The notes under the pieces: model-generated
The model's database searches: none
What the model was told of the DNA's origin: nothing
The model's input: only the letters and a program-made list of their open reading frames with translations
Assembly (NCBI RefSeq): GCF_042738955.1
Contig: NZ_JBHYHC010000013.1
Location: 50,331-114,330, forward strand
From: Umezawaea sp042738955
GTDB lineage: Bacteria; Actinomycetota; Actinomycetes; Mycobacteriales; Pseudonocardiaceae
Length of the DNA: 64,000 nucleotides
Reading direction: 5' to 3'
Shown here: positions 24,860 to 33,060 of the stretch, in pieces
Layout of the letters: the number at the start of each line of letters is the position of its first letter
Numbering within the stretch: the first letter of the stretch is position 1
Position numbers and translations under genes: made by a program

Positions 24860-26923
24860 GTGCCTGTGCACTACGAGAAGGACGCCGACGGCGTCGTCAC
24901 GCTCACCATGGACATGTCCGGCTCGGCGAACGTGATGAACGCCGAGTACCAGGAGGCCATGGGCGAGGCGGTCGACCGGCTGGAGGCCGAGCGCGACGAG
25001 ATCGCCGGCGTGGTGCTCACGTCGGCGAAGAAGACGTTCTTCGCGGGCGGTGACCTGAACGTGCTGATCCAGGTCACCCCGGAGAACTCCGAGGAGGCCT
25101 TGGCGGGCGTCTCCCAGGTGAAGGGCCAGCTGCGCAGGCTCGAACTGCTCGGCAAGCCCGTGGTCGCCGCGATCAACGGCGCGGCGCTGGGCGGCGGCCT
25201 GGAGATCGCGCTGGCGTGCCACCACCGCGTGGTCCTGAACGACGACAAGATCAAGCTCGGCCTGCCCGAGGCCACGCTGGGGCTGCTCCCCGGTGGCGGC
25301 GGCGTGACCAGGATGGTGCGCCTGCTGGGCGTGCAGGCCGCGCTGCCGCTGCTCATGGAGGGCAAGCAGCTCCGCCCCGAGCGCGCGCTCCAGGCGGGCA
25401 TCGTCCACGAGCTGGCCGCCGACCGCGACGAGCTGATCGCCAAGGCGCGGGCGTGGATCGTCGCGAACCCGGCGCCGCAGCAGCCGTGGGACAAGCCCGG
25501 CTTCACCATCAAGGACATGCGGCCCGGCGACCCGAACGTCTACGCCCTGCTGGCCGCCGCGCCCGCCGTGCTGCGCAAGAAGACCCACGGCGCCTTCCCC
25601 GCCCCGGAGAAGATCCTCGCGGCGGCCGTCGAGGGCGCGCTGGTCGACTTCGACACCGCGCTGCTGATCGAGGGCCGGTACTTCCTGGAGCTGGCCTCCG
25701 GCCAGGTGTCCAAGAACATGATCACCGCGTTCTGGTTCCAGCTCAACGAGATCAACGCCGGGGGCTCCCGACCGTCCGGAGTGGACCGTCGGAAGACCGC
25801 CAAGGTGGGCGTGCTCGGCGCGGGCATGATGGGCGCGGGCATCGCCGAGGTCAGCGCCAAGGCGGGCATCGAGGTCGTGCTCAAGGACGTGACCCGCGAG
25901 GCGGCCGAGAAGGGCGCCAACGGGATCGCGGGCATCACCGCGACCGACTCCGACGCCGACCTCGCGGGCTGCGACCTGGTCATCGAGGCGGTGTTCGAGA
26001 ACCGCGAGCTCAAGGGCAAGGTCCTGCCCGCGGCCGAGGCGGCGGCCCTGCCGGACGCCGTGATCGCCTCCAACACCTCCACGCTGCCGATCACCGGCCT
26101 GGCGACGGCGGTGACCGACCCGGAGAAGTTCATCGGCCTGCACTTCTTCTCGCCGGTGCAGAAGATGCGCCTGGTGGAGATCATCCGGGGCGAGAAGACC
26201 TCGGACGAGACCCTCGCCAAGGCGTTCGACTACGTCCTCCAGATCGGCAAGACGCCCATCGTCGTCAACGACAGCAGGGGTTTCTACACCTCGCGCACGT
26301 TCGGCACGTACGTCACCGAGGCCGTCACGATGGTCGCCGAGGGCGTGCGCCCGGCCCTGATCGAGAACGTGGCCCGCAAGGCGGGCATGGCCGTGGGTCC
26401 GCTGGCGGTCTCCGACGAGGTGACGCTCACCCTCCAGCTCAAGATCCGCGACCAGACCCTCGCCGACGACCCGGAGGCGGCGGCGCTGGGCACCCACCCG
26501 GCGTTCAAGGTCATCGAGGAGCTGGTGGCGCTGGGCCGCACCGGCAAGTCCGGCGGCGCGGGCTTCTACGAGTACCCCGAGGGCGCCAAGAAGTTCCTCT
26601 GGCCGGAACTGCTGACCCGCTACGCCAAGGACGACGCGGGCGTGGCCGAGCAGGACGTCGCCGACCGCCTGCTGTTCGTGCAGTCGCTGGAGACCGTGCG
26701 CTGCCTGGACGAGGGTGTGCTGACCAGCGTCCGCGACGCGAACATCGGCAGCATCTTCGGCTTCGGCTTCGCCCCCTGGTCCGGCGGCACCCTCCAGTTC
26801 GTCAACTCCTACGGCCTCCCGGCCTTCGTGGAGCGGGCCGACTACCTCGCCGACACCTACGGCGAGCGCTTCCGCCCACCGGCGTCGCTGCGCGAGCGCG
26901 CGGCGAAGAACGAGAAGTTCTAG
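24860..26923 (+). CDS. fadB: Fused enoyl-CoA hydratase / 3-hydroxyacyl-CoA dehydrogenase
   Basis: 687 residues; alpha-subunit of the fatty-acid oxidation complex with FadA. Hydratase domain (~1-300): oxyanion-hole motif NGAALGGGLEIALACH, catalytic glutamates in LPEATLGLLPGGGG. Dehydrogenase (~315-687): NAD site KVGVLGAGMMGAGIAEVSA, IASNTSTLPIT, catalytic GLHFFSPVQKMRLVEI, NDSRGFYTSRTFGTY. Start GTG 24860 (VPVHYEKD), directly after fadA. It closely matches the actinobacterial FadB architecture. A strong hairpin follows. Confidence 0.96.
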   Translation: MPVHYEKDADGVVTLTMDMSGSANVMNAEYQEAMGEAVDRLEAERDEIAGVVLTSAKKTFFAGGDLNVLIQVTPENSEEALAGVSQVKGQLRRLELLGKPVVAAINGAALGGGLEIALACHHRVVLNDDKIKLGLPEATLGLLPGGGGVTRMVRLLGVQAALPLLMEGKQLRPERALQAGIVHELAADRDELIAKARAWIVANPAPQQPWDKPGFTIKDMRPGDPNVYALLAAAPAVLRKKTHGAFPAPEKILAAAVEGALVDFDTALLIEGRYFLELASGQVSKNMITAFWFQLNEINAGGSRPSGVDRRKTAKVGVLGAGMMGAGIAEVSAKAGIEVVLKDVTREAAEKGANGIAGITATDSDADLAGCDLVIEAVFENRELKGKVLPAAEAAALPDAVIASNTSTLPITGLATAVTDPEKFIGLHFFSPVQKMRLVEIIRGEKTSDETLAKAFDYVLQIGKTPIVVNDSRGFYTSRTFGTYVTEAVTMVAEGVRPALIENVARKAGMAVGPLAVSDEVTLTLQLKIRDQTLADDPEAAALGTHPAFKVIEELVALGRTGKSGGAGFYEYPEGAKKFLWPELLTRYAKDDAGVAEQDVADRLLFVQSLETVRCLDEGVLTSVRDANIGSIFGFGFAPWSGGTLQFVNSYGLPAFVERADYLADTYGERFRPPASLRERAAKNEKF

Positions 26924-26932
26924 GCGGCCGGG

Positions 26933-26963
26933 CGTCGGGGCTCCCGCGGTGGGGGCCCCGACG
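26933..26963. terminator. Bidirectional hairpin between fadB and araC-type gene
   Basis: CGTCGGGGC (26933-26941) pairs perfectly with GCCCCGACG (26955-26963), with a further CCC/GGG inner pairing. It fills the 40-bp gap between convergent stops, without a T-tract. Confidence 0.75.
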
Positions 26964-27953
26964 TCACGACCCGGCCCGGTACGCGCCCGGACTGCTGCCC
27001 GTCCACCGCTTGAACGCCCGGTGGAACGCGCTGGCCTCCGAGAACCCCAGCCGCAGCGCCAGGTCCTCCACCGACTCCCCGCCTCGCACGAGGCTCGCCA
27101 CGGCCTGGTCCCGCAGCAGTTGCTCCCGCACCTCGCGGAACGACGTCCCCTCGGCCGCCAGCTTCCGCCGCAGCGTGGGCGCGCTGACCCCGAGCCGACC
27201 GGCCACCTCGGGCAGTCCCCCGGTGATCCCGTTGCCCAGGATGCGCCGCACGAGCCCGGCGGTGTTCGCCCCGTAGTCCCTGCGGGACAACAACTCCGCG
27301 GGCGACCCGCGCAGGTACCTCCGCAGCGCCCCCTCGTCCTGCACCACCGGCATCCGCAGGAACCGGGCGTCGAACCGCAACGCCGTGACGGGCGCCTCGA
27401 ACCGCAGCGGGCACCCGAAGATCAGGTGGTACTCGCCGCCGTGCGCGGGCTCCGGGTAGGTGAAGTCCACGCGCCGCAACGGGATCCGCCGCCCGATCAG
27501 CCAGCTGGAGAACCGGTGCCACAGCACCAGCAGCGACTCGGCCAGGAAGTGGTCCGGGTCGGAGGCGTCGGACAGGTCCAGTTCCAGCCGGTACCCGTCG
27601 TCGTCCTCGACGAGCGTCATGGCGGGCCGCGAGTCCAGCAGCTCGTAGAAGTCCAGCCCCCGCCGCAGCGCCGACCCCAGGTCCGGGCAGTGCACCGCGA
27701 GCAGGCACATGGTCTGGAACGACCCGCGCTTGCTGGGTTTCGCGCCGAACCCCATCAGCTCGTCGTCCAACGCCTCCCACAGGCCCTGGATGAGCAGCGT
27801 GTACTGCTCGGCCGTGACCCGAGCGCGGTCGTCCTCCAGCAGCGCCGGGCTGATGCCCGCGGCGGCGAGGACGGGGGTCACGTCGTGGCCACCGCGGAGC
27901 GCGCCGCGCAGGGCGGCCCGGACGTAGTGGATGGCGATGGTCCTGGTGAGCAT
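26964..27953 (-). CDS. AraC-family regulator with arabinose-binding-like N-terminal domain
   Basis: 329 residues from ATG 27953 (MLTRTIAIHYVRAAL); earlier in-frame codons run into the low-complexity tract. The N-terminal ~190 residues match the PF12625 type found in OruR/FadR-like AraC proteins. The C-terminal double helix-turn-helix shows LPEVAGRLGVSAPTLRRKLAAEGTSFREVREQLL and SVEDLALRLGFSEASAFHRAFKRWTGSSPGAYR. Regulators of this type often control lipid or amino-acid catabolism, and it is convergent with the fad operon, so it may sense an acyl compound (inference). Confidence 0.9.
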   Translation of the reverse strand: MLTRTIAIHYVRAALRGALRGGHDVTPVLAAAGISPALLEDDRARVTAEQYTLLIQGLWEALDDELMGFGAKPSKRGSFQTMCLLAVHCPDLGSALRRGLDFYELLDSRPAMTLVEDDDGYRLELDLSDASDPDHFLAESLLVLWHRFSSWLIGRRIPLRRVDFTYPEPAHGGEYHLIFGCPLRFEAPVTALRFDARFLRMPVVQDEGALRRYLRGSPAELLSRRDYGANTAGLVRRILGNGITGGLPEVAGRLGVSAPTLRRKLAAEGTSFREVREQLLRDQAVASLVRGGESVEDLALRLGFSEASAFHRAFKRWTGSSPGAYRAGS

Positions 27954-27993
27954 CGGGACCAGTGTCCCACCGAAGATCCGGGGTTCCGAGTCC

Positions 27994-28099
27994 GGGGGGG
28001 GGGGGGGGGGGCGCGCCCCCCGCCCCCGATGGCTCACCCCCCAGAGCCGCCGCCACGCCCCCGGGGGGGTGGCCCACCCCCCCCCCCCGGGCCCCGGGT
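27994..28099. repeat. Homopolymer-rich G/C tract, likely sequence artefact
   Basis: Contains 18 consecutive G at 27994-28011, 12 consecutive C at 28077-28088 and several G/C runs of 5-8. This is unlike anything else in the window except its last 100 bases. Any reading frame across it is unreliable. It lies upstream of the AraC gene, so that gene's promoter sequence may be partly wrong. Confidence 0.7.
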
Positions 28100-28118
28100 G
28101 TCGCAGACCACGTTATGA

Positions 28119-28128
28119 GGTCTAGACC
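28119..28128. promoter_or_regulatory. DasR-type dre-like palindrome
   Basis: GGTCTAGACC at 28119-28128 in the context TGAGGTCTAGACCAGAT resembles the Streptomyces DasR operator core (ACTGGTCTAGACCA-type, from memory). A degenerate second copy (TCTGGACCAGACCA) follows near 28158-28171. It lies between the DM13 gene stop and the AraC gene start, 66 bases from the former, so its target is unclear. Confidence 0.5.
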
Positions 28129-28193
28129 AGATACGTCAATACGGCATTGCGGCCCTATCTGGACCAGACCACCGGGTATGTTTCGCCCGCGTC

Positions 28194-28829
28194 TCAGGCC
28201 TGTTCCAGCGGGGCTACCGCGAACCCCGCGGAGAACCGCTGGCACCAGATGACCACGCTCCGCACGCCGCTCAGGTCGGCGTCGGCCGGGATGGCGTACA
28301 CCTGGTTGCCCTGGTTGGCCTTCAACTTGCCCAGGCTGGTGAACCCCCTGCCGAACTCCGCCTCCCCCGCCGTGGACGCCTTGTCCGACAGGTACACGTA
28401 GAGGTCCGGCCCGTCGCTGGTGTCCAGCGCCTCGAACTGCACCGCGTGCCCGCCGTCGGCCAGCCGCACGAGCGTCGCCGACCCCGTCGTCGCGTGCTCC
28501 AGCGAGCGGAACGGCCCCGAAGCCAGCGCGACCGGACCCTTCGGGGGCGCGGGAGCAGGCGGAGCCACGGGCTCGGCCGGCGCGGACGTGGTCGGCGGCG
28601 GCGCGGCGCTCGTGGTCGGCGCGGACGTGGTCGTCAGCGGCGCGCTCGTGGTCATCGGCGGGCCGCTGCTCGCCACCGGGACCAGCAACGCCTCGTTCGC
28701 CGTCCGCGTCGTCACCAGCCGCCACGGCTGGAACAGGGCCAGCGCCACCCCGACCCCCACGACCAGGACCACCGCGACCGCGATCCGCACAACCCGCCGG
28801 GACATGCCCACCACCCTCTGCTCGTCCAT
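28194..28829 (-). CDS. Membrane-anchored DM13-domain protein
   Basis: 211 residues. The N-terminal transmembrane helix RIAVAVVLVVGVGVALALFQPW (~15-37) is followed by a Thr/Ser/Pro-rich stalk (~55-100). The DM13 domain covers ~101-205 (GPFRSLEHATTGSATLVRLADGG, LDTSDGPDLYVYLS, VVIWCQRFSAGFAVAPL), which carries a conserved cysteine. DM13 domains are proposed to take part in extracytoplasmic electron transfer or hydroxylation. ATG 28829 is chosen; an internal ATG at 28805 (MSRRVVRIA), after GAGGGTGGTGGG, is a good alternative. Confidence 0.85.
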   Translation of the reverse strand: MDEQRVVGMSRRVVRIAVAVVLVVGVGVALALFQPWRLVTTRTANEALLVPVASSGPPMTTSAPLTTTSAPTTSAAPPPTTSAPAEPVAPPAPAPPKGPVALASGPFRSLEHATTGSATLVRLADGGHAVQFEALDTSDGPDLYVYLSDKASTAGEAEFGRGFTSLGKLKANQGNQVYAIPADADLSGVRSVVIWCQRFSAGFAVAPLEQA

Positions 28830-28934
28830 CCGTCCATCCTCGACAAATCAGACACCGGAAGACGTCCGCCACACTCCTGTTCCGGCCTTACGAAGTTCTG
28901 ACGGCAGCTCACCTGAACGGGTTAAAGTCCCCCG

Positions 28935-29360
28935 GTGGTGTCACGAACGAGCACGGAGACGACCGTCGGGCAGGTGGTCGTGGGGGCTCTCATGCTCGGC
29001 TGCGCCGCGGCGGGTCCGTTCCCCAGTCCGATCCCCCTGTTGTTCGTGATCGGCGCGGTCGGCACCGCGAACGCCGCGTTCGACCTCATGCGCACCTTCG
29101 GCTCCGCGCTGCTCGGCGGGGTGGCCGCCTCCAGCATCGGTCTGGCCGCCGTCCCGTTCGCCGCCTGCTCCGACGACCGGTTCGCCGAGGTCTTCACCTG
29201 CACCGGCGACGCGCCGACGTGGCACATGACCGGCGCGGTGCTGGTCGCGGGCCTGTCCGGCGCGAGCCTCGTGCTCGCGCGGATCGCGGGCGCCGGGAGC
29301 GTCGAGCGCAGGCTCGACCGGATCCAGCAGGACCTGAACGCGCTGCGGCGCGGTCGCTGA
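28935..29360 (+). CDS. Small integral membrane protein, unknown
   Basis: 141 residues with membrane segments at ~12-28, ~34-48, ~57-76 and ~93-112, then a charged helix ERRLDRIQQDLNALRRGR. Two cysteines in the loop (AACSDDRFAEVFTCTG) may form a disulfide. GTG starts at 28935 or 28938 are equivalent. It diverges from the DM13 gene over a 105-bp gap. No family recognised. Confidence 0.7.
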   Translation: MVSRTSTETTVGQVVVGALMLGCAAAGPFPSPIPLLFVIGAVGTANAAFDLMRTFGSALLGGVAASSIGLAAVPFAACSDDRFAEVFTCTGDAPTWHMTGAVLVAGLSGASLVLARIAGAGSVERRLDRIQQDLNALRRGR

Positions 29361-29379
29361 CCGCATTTCACCCGACCGT

Positions 29380-29592
29380 GTGGACAGACGTGGTGGTTGG
29401 CCGTCACGGGTCGTCGTGGTGAACGGAAAGTTCGCCGCTGTGCGGCCCGTCGAGCACAAAGGCGAGCGCGTCGGGACGACGGTCGGGCCATTCTTCCCGG
29501 TCAGCGCGTCGACACCCGAATGGGTGGCCGGGGAGATCGATCGGTTCACCGAGTTCCGCACATCTCCGACGACCCTGGAATGGCTCGATTAA
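29380..29592 (+). CDS. Possible small protein, weak support
   Basis: 70 residues from GTG 29380, or ~57 from an internal GTG (VNGKFAAVRPVEHKGERVG). Composition from NGKFAAVRP to TTLEWLD looks protein-like, but no ribosome binding site or family is visible. It fills the otherwise empty 29361-29683 stretch. Confidence 0.3.
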   Translation: MDRRGGWPSRVVVVNGKFAAVRPVEHKGERVGTTVGPFFPVSASTPEWVAGEIDRFTEFRTSPTTLEWLD

Positions 29593-29683
29593 GTTCAGCT
29601 GACGCATTTATCCGAGGTCGAACCACCTGTACTGTCTCGGACGAACACTCCCCACGTGCTTGTTTGTCGAGAAGGAGTTTGCT

Positions 29684-30085
29684 GTGCGAGTGCTCTGGGC
29701 CGCGTGCGGCGGGGCCGTCGCGGCATCGGCTTTGGCGGGTGTGCTGCTGGGTGTTCTCCTCGACGGTCCCGGAAGCCAGCCCAGCGATTCGACGAAGCCC
29801 GGCTTGAACTGGGCGACCGTCATGCCGACCACCGGCTCCAGACCCGCCTCGTCCTCCAGCAGCGGCCCCTCCAGCAGCAGCCCGTCCTCGTCCACGACGA
29901 CGACCACCACCACGACGACCACCGAGCGCCCGCCCGCCGCGCCGCCGCCGGTGACCACGACGACCGAGGCCGCGGCCCCGCCCGCCTCGACGACGCCGCC
30001 TCCCGTGACGACGACCACCACGAAGAACCGGGAATGGCCGTGCAGCCCGCTCAACCCGCTGCCGCCGCCGTCCTGCAACTCCTGA
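29684..30085 (+). CDS. Membrane-anchored Thr/Ser/Pro-rich surface protein
   Basis: 133 residues from GTG 29684 (VRVLWAACGG), preceded by GAAGGAGTTTGCT, a good ribosome binding site. A membrane segment or uncleaved signal (~3-25, AACGGAVAASALAGVLLGVLL) is followed by a long low-complexity tail with runs of Thr (TTTTTTTTTT), Ser and Pro, ending in CSPLNPLPPPSC. It probably has an extended, possibly O-mannosylated, extracellular stalk. Function unknown. Confidence 0.65.
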   Translation: MRVLWAACGGAVAASALAGVLLGVLLDGPGSQPSDSTKPGLNWATVMPTTGSRPASSSSSGPSSSSPSSSTTTTTTTTTTERPPAAPPPVTTTTEAAAPPASTTPPPVTTTTTKNREWPCSPLNPLPPPSCNS

Positions 30086-30143
30086 GCGGAAGTCGAAACA
30101 AGCCCGTCCCCCAGCGGCAACAGGGGTTCGTGACCCTGGGGCG

Positions 30144-31247
30144 ATGGAGTCCACCGGCAAGACCACACCGCTGACCTGGCGACTGCGCGTCCAGCTGGAC
30201 GACAGCCCCGGAGCGCTCGCGCGGGTCACCATCAGACTGGCCGAACGCGACTGCAACGTGCTCGCGCTGGCGGTCATCCCGGTGCCCGGCGGCGTGATCG
30301 ACGAACTCGTGGTGCAGGTCGCGCCAGGCCTGCTGCCCGCGGACCTGGTCGAGGCGATCCGCGCCGAGGGCGGGCGGTGCATCGGCATCACCAACGCCGA
30401 CGTGCGGGACCTGGTGGACGCGCCGACGGCCGCGCTGCGGGCGGCGGGCAACGCCGTGCGCCACCCCGGAAGCGTGTGCGACGCCCTGCGCGCCGTGCTG
30501 GCCGCGGACTCGGTCGTCGTGGTGCCGCGGGGGTCGGAGGGCGACCTGGACGACGACAAGCCGGGCCACCACGTGCGGGTGCTCACCCGTGACGGCTCGG
30601 TGGTCGTCGCGCGGCGCGGCTGGTCGCCGTTCACCCAGGTCGAACTGGCCCGCGCGGCGGCGTTGATCGACCTGCTCGACGAGTCCGGCACGGCCACCCC
30701 GCAGCCGACGGCGCTGATCAGCGCGGACGGCATGGCGCTGGTGCTGCGGGCGGGCGACCTGGGCGACGAGGACGCCGTGGCCGCCCTGCACGCGCGGTGC
30801 TCCATGAGGACCCTGTTCACCCGCTACCACTCCGGGATGCGCACGCTGCCGCGGCGCTGGCTGCACCGGCTGCTCAGCCCGCCGCGCGGCAGCACGGTGG
30901 TCGCGCAGTGCGCGGACCAGGTCGTGGCGCTGGGCCAGCTGATCCGAACGTCCACTCCGGACACCGCGGAGATCTCGCTGCTCGTCGAGGACGCGTGGCA
31001 GCACCGCGGTGTCGGCACGGCGCTGCTGTGCGCGCTGGCCGACACCGCCCGCGCGGCCGGGTACCGCGAGCTCGTGGCGTGGTGCCTGCCGTCGGAGACC
31101 GGCCTCGCCAGGACGGCCGCCCGCGCGGGCTTGGAGACGGCCGTGCGGCGGGAGGACGGGCTGCTCCGGCTGTCCATCACGCCGACGCCCGCCCCGCTGC
31201 GCAGGCCCACTCCGACCGTGCCCGCGCGAATCGGCGGAACTCGCTGA
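30144..31247 (+). CDS. ACT-domain / GNAT acetyltransferase fusion
   Basis: 367 residues, cytosolic. The N-terminal ACT domain (~12-85) shows LRVQLDDSPGALARVTIRLAERDCNVLALAVIPV, the amino-acid-sensing fold. The middle (~90-190) is unassigned. The C-terminal GNAT domain (~195-345) has LRAGDLGDEDAVAALHARCS and the acetyl-CoA loop VEDAWQHRGVGTALLCALADTARAAGY. ACT-GNAT fusions in actinobacteria are reported as amino-acid-controlled protein lysine acetyltransferases, so amino-acid-dependent protein acetylation is plausible here. ATG 30144. It runs in the same direction as the cebR gene but ends before that gene's operator. Confidence 0.85.
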   Translation: MESTGKTTPLTWRLRVQLDDSPGALARVTIRLAERDCNVLALAVIPVPGGVIDELVVQVAPGLLPADLVEAIRAEGGRCIGITNADVRDLVDAPTAALRAAGNAVRHPGSVCDALRAVLAADSVVVVPRGSEGDLDDDKPGHHVRVLTRDGSVVVARRGWSPFTQVELARAAALIDLLDESGTATPQPTALISADGMALVLRAGDLGDEDAVAALHARCSMRTLFTRYHSGMRTLPRRWLHRLLSPPRGSTVVAQCADQVVALGQLIRTSTPDTAEISLLVEDAWQHRGVGTALLCALADTARAAGYRELVAWCLPSETGLARTAARAGLETAVRREDGLLRLSITPTPAPLRRPTPTVPARIGGTR

Positions 31248-31257
31248 CCGCACCTTG

Positions 31258-31271
31258 TGGGAGCGCTCCCC
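31258..31271. promoter_or_regulatory. CebR operator upstream of cebR
   Basis: TGGGAGCGCTCCCC matches the Streptomyces CebR box (TGGGAGCGCTCCCA) at 13 of 14 positions. It lies 57 bases before the chosen cebR start, which points to autoregulation. Confidence 0.85.
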
Positions 31272-31328
31272 TCGACGGTCGGCCCGGCTAAGCTGAGCCG
31301 GTTCGTCGATCGCCGAGGAGTGGTGCCC

Positions 31329-32360
31329 GTGTCCGTTCAACCGCAGCGCGCGGCACGACCCACCCTGGAGGACGTCGCCGAGAGGGCGGGCGTGTCGAGG
31401 GCGACGGCGTCCAGGGTGCTGAACTCCTCGCCGCGGGTGAGCCCCGAAGCGCACGAGGCGGTGACGGCGGCGGTGGTGGAGCTCGGGTACACGCCGAACC
31501 ACGCGGCCCGGTCGCTGGTCACCCGGCGCACGGACGCGGTCGCGGTGGTGTTCTCCGAGCCGGAGCCGAAGATCTTCGACGACCCGCACTTCGGCCAGCT
31601 GATCAGGGCGGGCGCGCGCGCCTTGGCGGCGGCGGACGTGCAGATGGTCCTGATGCTCGTGCACTCCCCCGAGGACCAGGCGCGTGCCGAGCGCTTCCTG
31701 GCGGGCGGCCACGTGGACGGCGCGCTGCTGTTCGCGCCGCACAAGGGCGACCAGCTGCCGTCGATCGCCCGCAAGCTGCCGCTGCCGGTCGTCTACGCGG
31801 GCCGCCCGTGGGGTCCGCTGCGCGGCCTGCACCTGGTCGACAACGACAACATCGGCGGCGCGGTCGTCGCGACCGAGCACCTGTTGTCGTTGGGCCGCAA
31901 GAAGATCGTCAGCGTCACGGGCACGGTGGACGAGTTCTCGTCGATCGACCGCGTGCAGGGCTGGCGCACCGCCGTGGGCGCGGACGACGCCATGACGGCG
32001 TTGATGACCGAGAGCGGCAACTACGACCGCGAGGGCGGCAAGCAGGCCATGGCCAAGCTCCTGGAGCGGGTGCCGGACCTGGACGCCGCGTTCGTCGCGA
32101 GCGACCTGATGGCCGCGGGAGCGCTCGACGCGCTGCGCGAGGCGGGCAAGCGCGTGCCGCAGGACGTGGCCGTGGTCGGCTTCGACGACCACCCGCTGAT
32201 CGCCCCGCACACCGAGCCGCCGCTGACGACGGTCAAGCAGGACCCGAACGACCAGGTCGCGCACATGGTCACGCACCTGCTCCGCCTGCTCCGCGACGAA
32301 CCGGTCCGCGCCCGCCGGGAAGTGCTGCCGACGATTCTCGTGCGCCGCCAGTCGACTTGA
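31329..32360 (+). CDS. cebR: LacI-family repressor, CebR-like
   Basis: 343 residues. The DNA-binding headpiece reads RPTLEDVAERAGVSRATASRVLNSSPRVSPEAHEAV, including the hinge helix. The sugar-binding domain (~65-343) has FSEPEPKIFDDPHFGQLIRAGARAL and VAVVGFDDHPLIAPHTEPPLTTVKQ. GTG 31329 lies 8 bases after GAGGAG; GTG 31323 is only 2 bases from it. The matching operators in front of this gene and of cebE, and the adjacent cellobiose importer and beta-glucosidase genes, support control of cellobiose/cello-oligosaccharide use. Confidence 0.92.
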   Translation: MSVQPQRAARPTLEDVAERAGVSRATASRVLNSSPRVSPEAHEAVTAAVVELGYTPNHAARSLVTRRTDAVAVVFSEPEPKIFDDPHFGQLIRAGARALAAADVQMVLMLVHSPEDQARAERFLAGGHVDGALLFAPHKGDQLPSIARKLPLPVVYAGRPWGPLRGLHLVDNDNIGGAVVATEHLLSLGRKKIVSVTGTVDEFSSIDRVQGWRTAVGADDAMTALMTESGNYDREGGKQAMAKLLERVPDLDAAFVASDLMAAGALDALREAGKRVPQDVAVVGFDDHPLIAPHTEPPLTTVKQDPNDQVAHMVTHLLRLLRDEPVRARREVLPTILVRRQST

Positions 32361-32492
32361 TGCCACCATCGGGGGACATTCTCGTGACCCGATGTGTTTT
32401 CCTCGCGTAAAAGGCCACTCGTTCGAGGGTTATCCATTCTCGCGATCAACCCACCGTATTTGTCGGACCCCTCAAGTAATGTGGAATTCGGG

Positions 32493-32513
32493 GGTCCCCC
32501 TGGGCGGGGGACC
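32493..32513 (+). terminator. Hairpin downstream of cebR
   Basis: GGTCCCCC (32493-32500) pairs perfectly with GGGGGACC (32506-32513) around a TGGGC loop, about 130 bases after the cebR stop. There is no T-tract. Confidence 0.55.
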
Positions 32514-32670
32514 TCCGATTCGACATTGGGGTCGGAGATGAGCGGAGACGGGCCGGAAGTGGGGCGGGGACGGGTCGGGGATCGGCCTCGGCGGAAGTGC
32601 CGGAATGCGCGAAAGATAAGTCCTCCCGAACGTGGCGGGAATCGGGAGGCACGAGCGCGGTGGGCGGCCA

Positions 32671-32684
32671 AGGGAGCGCTCCCA
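32671..32684. promoter_or_regulatory. Orphan CebR-type box
   Basis: AGGGAGCGCTCCCA is 13 of 14 identical to the CebR consensus and 12 of 14 to the box before cebR, but no start codon follows on either strand within a normal promoter distance of a recognisable gene. It may be an auxiliary operator (looping) or mark an undetected transcript. Confidence 0.7.
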
Positions 32685-32771
32685 GAGGTGCGGCCCCGTG
32701 CACTCGGGCCTTGAGCACGGGACACGGCTCGACACCCTGTCGAGCGCGCTCGACCGCGGCGGCCCGAGAGG

Positions 32772-32873
32772 CAGCACCACGCCGTCACCGCAGAAGCATG
32801 AGAGTCAGCACCACGTCGTGATCGCGGAGGCCTGAGCGGCGGCATCACGCCGTGACCGCGGGGAACACGCCCC
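32772..32873. repeat. Three-copy 34-bp imperfect tandem repeat
   Basis: Copies begin at 32772, 32806 and 32840, sharing the core CAGCACCACGCCGTCACCGC (second copy CAGCACCACGTCGTGATCGC, third CGGCATCACGCCGTGACCGC). Between copies the sequence diverges. The CACGNCGTGA core is itself palindrome-like. 34 is not a multiple of 3, so it is not a coding repeat. Confidence 0.7.
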
Positions 32874-33060
32874 GAATGCCCCGTGGGCGGGAGAAGCAGA
32901 GGAACGCTCGTGATCAAGTCCACGGCGAGTGGCATTCGAGTGACGCGGTGACGTGGACGAACAACCGTGCGTGGGCATCGCCCGACGTATTCACCCCGAA
33001 TGGAGTGAGGGGCGCCCCGGCCCCCGGCCGTGACACCCCCCGCGCCCCTCGTGAGGGGTC

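Larger units (their letters stand above)
32361..33060. other. 700-bp gene-poor region between cebR and bglC
   Basis: The two genes are convergent here, so this is not a shared promoter region. It holds a hairpin after cebR, an orphan CebR-like box and a three-copy 34-bp repeat, each listed separately. The short ORFs present lack ribosome binding sites and family likeness. A small RNA driven from the orphan box is possible but not shown. Confidence 0.5.

Noticed and set aside
27994..28011. Functional G-quadruplex or phase-variation tract
   Set aside because: Not excluded, but the neighbouring C12 run and similar sequence at the window end make a sequencing artefact more likely.
29660..29683. 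Earlier TTG start of the Thr-rich protein
   Set aside because: GTG 29684 has a well-spaced ribosome binding site; the added residues would include it.
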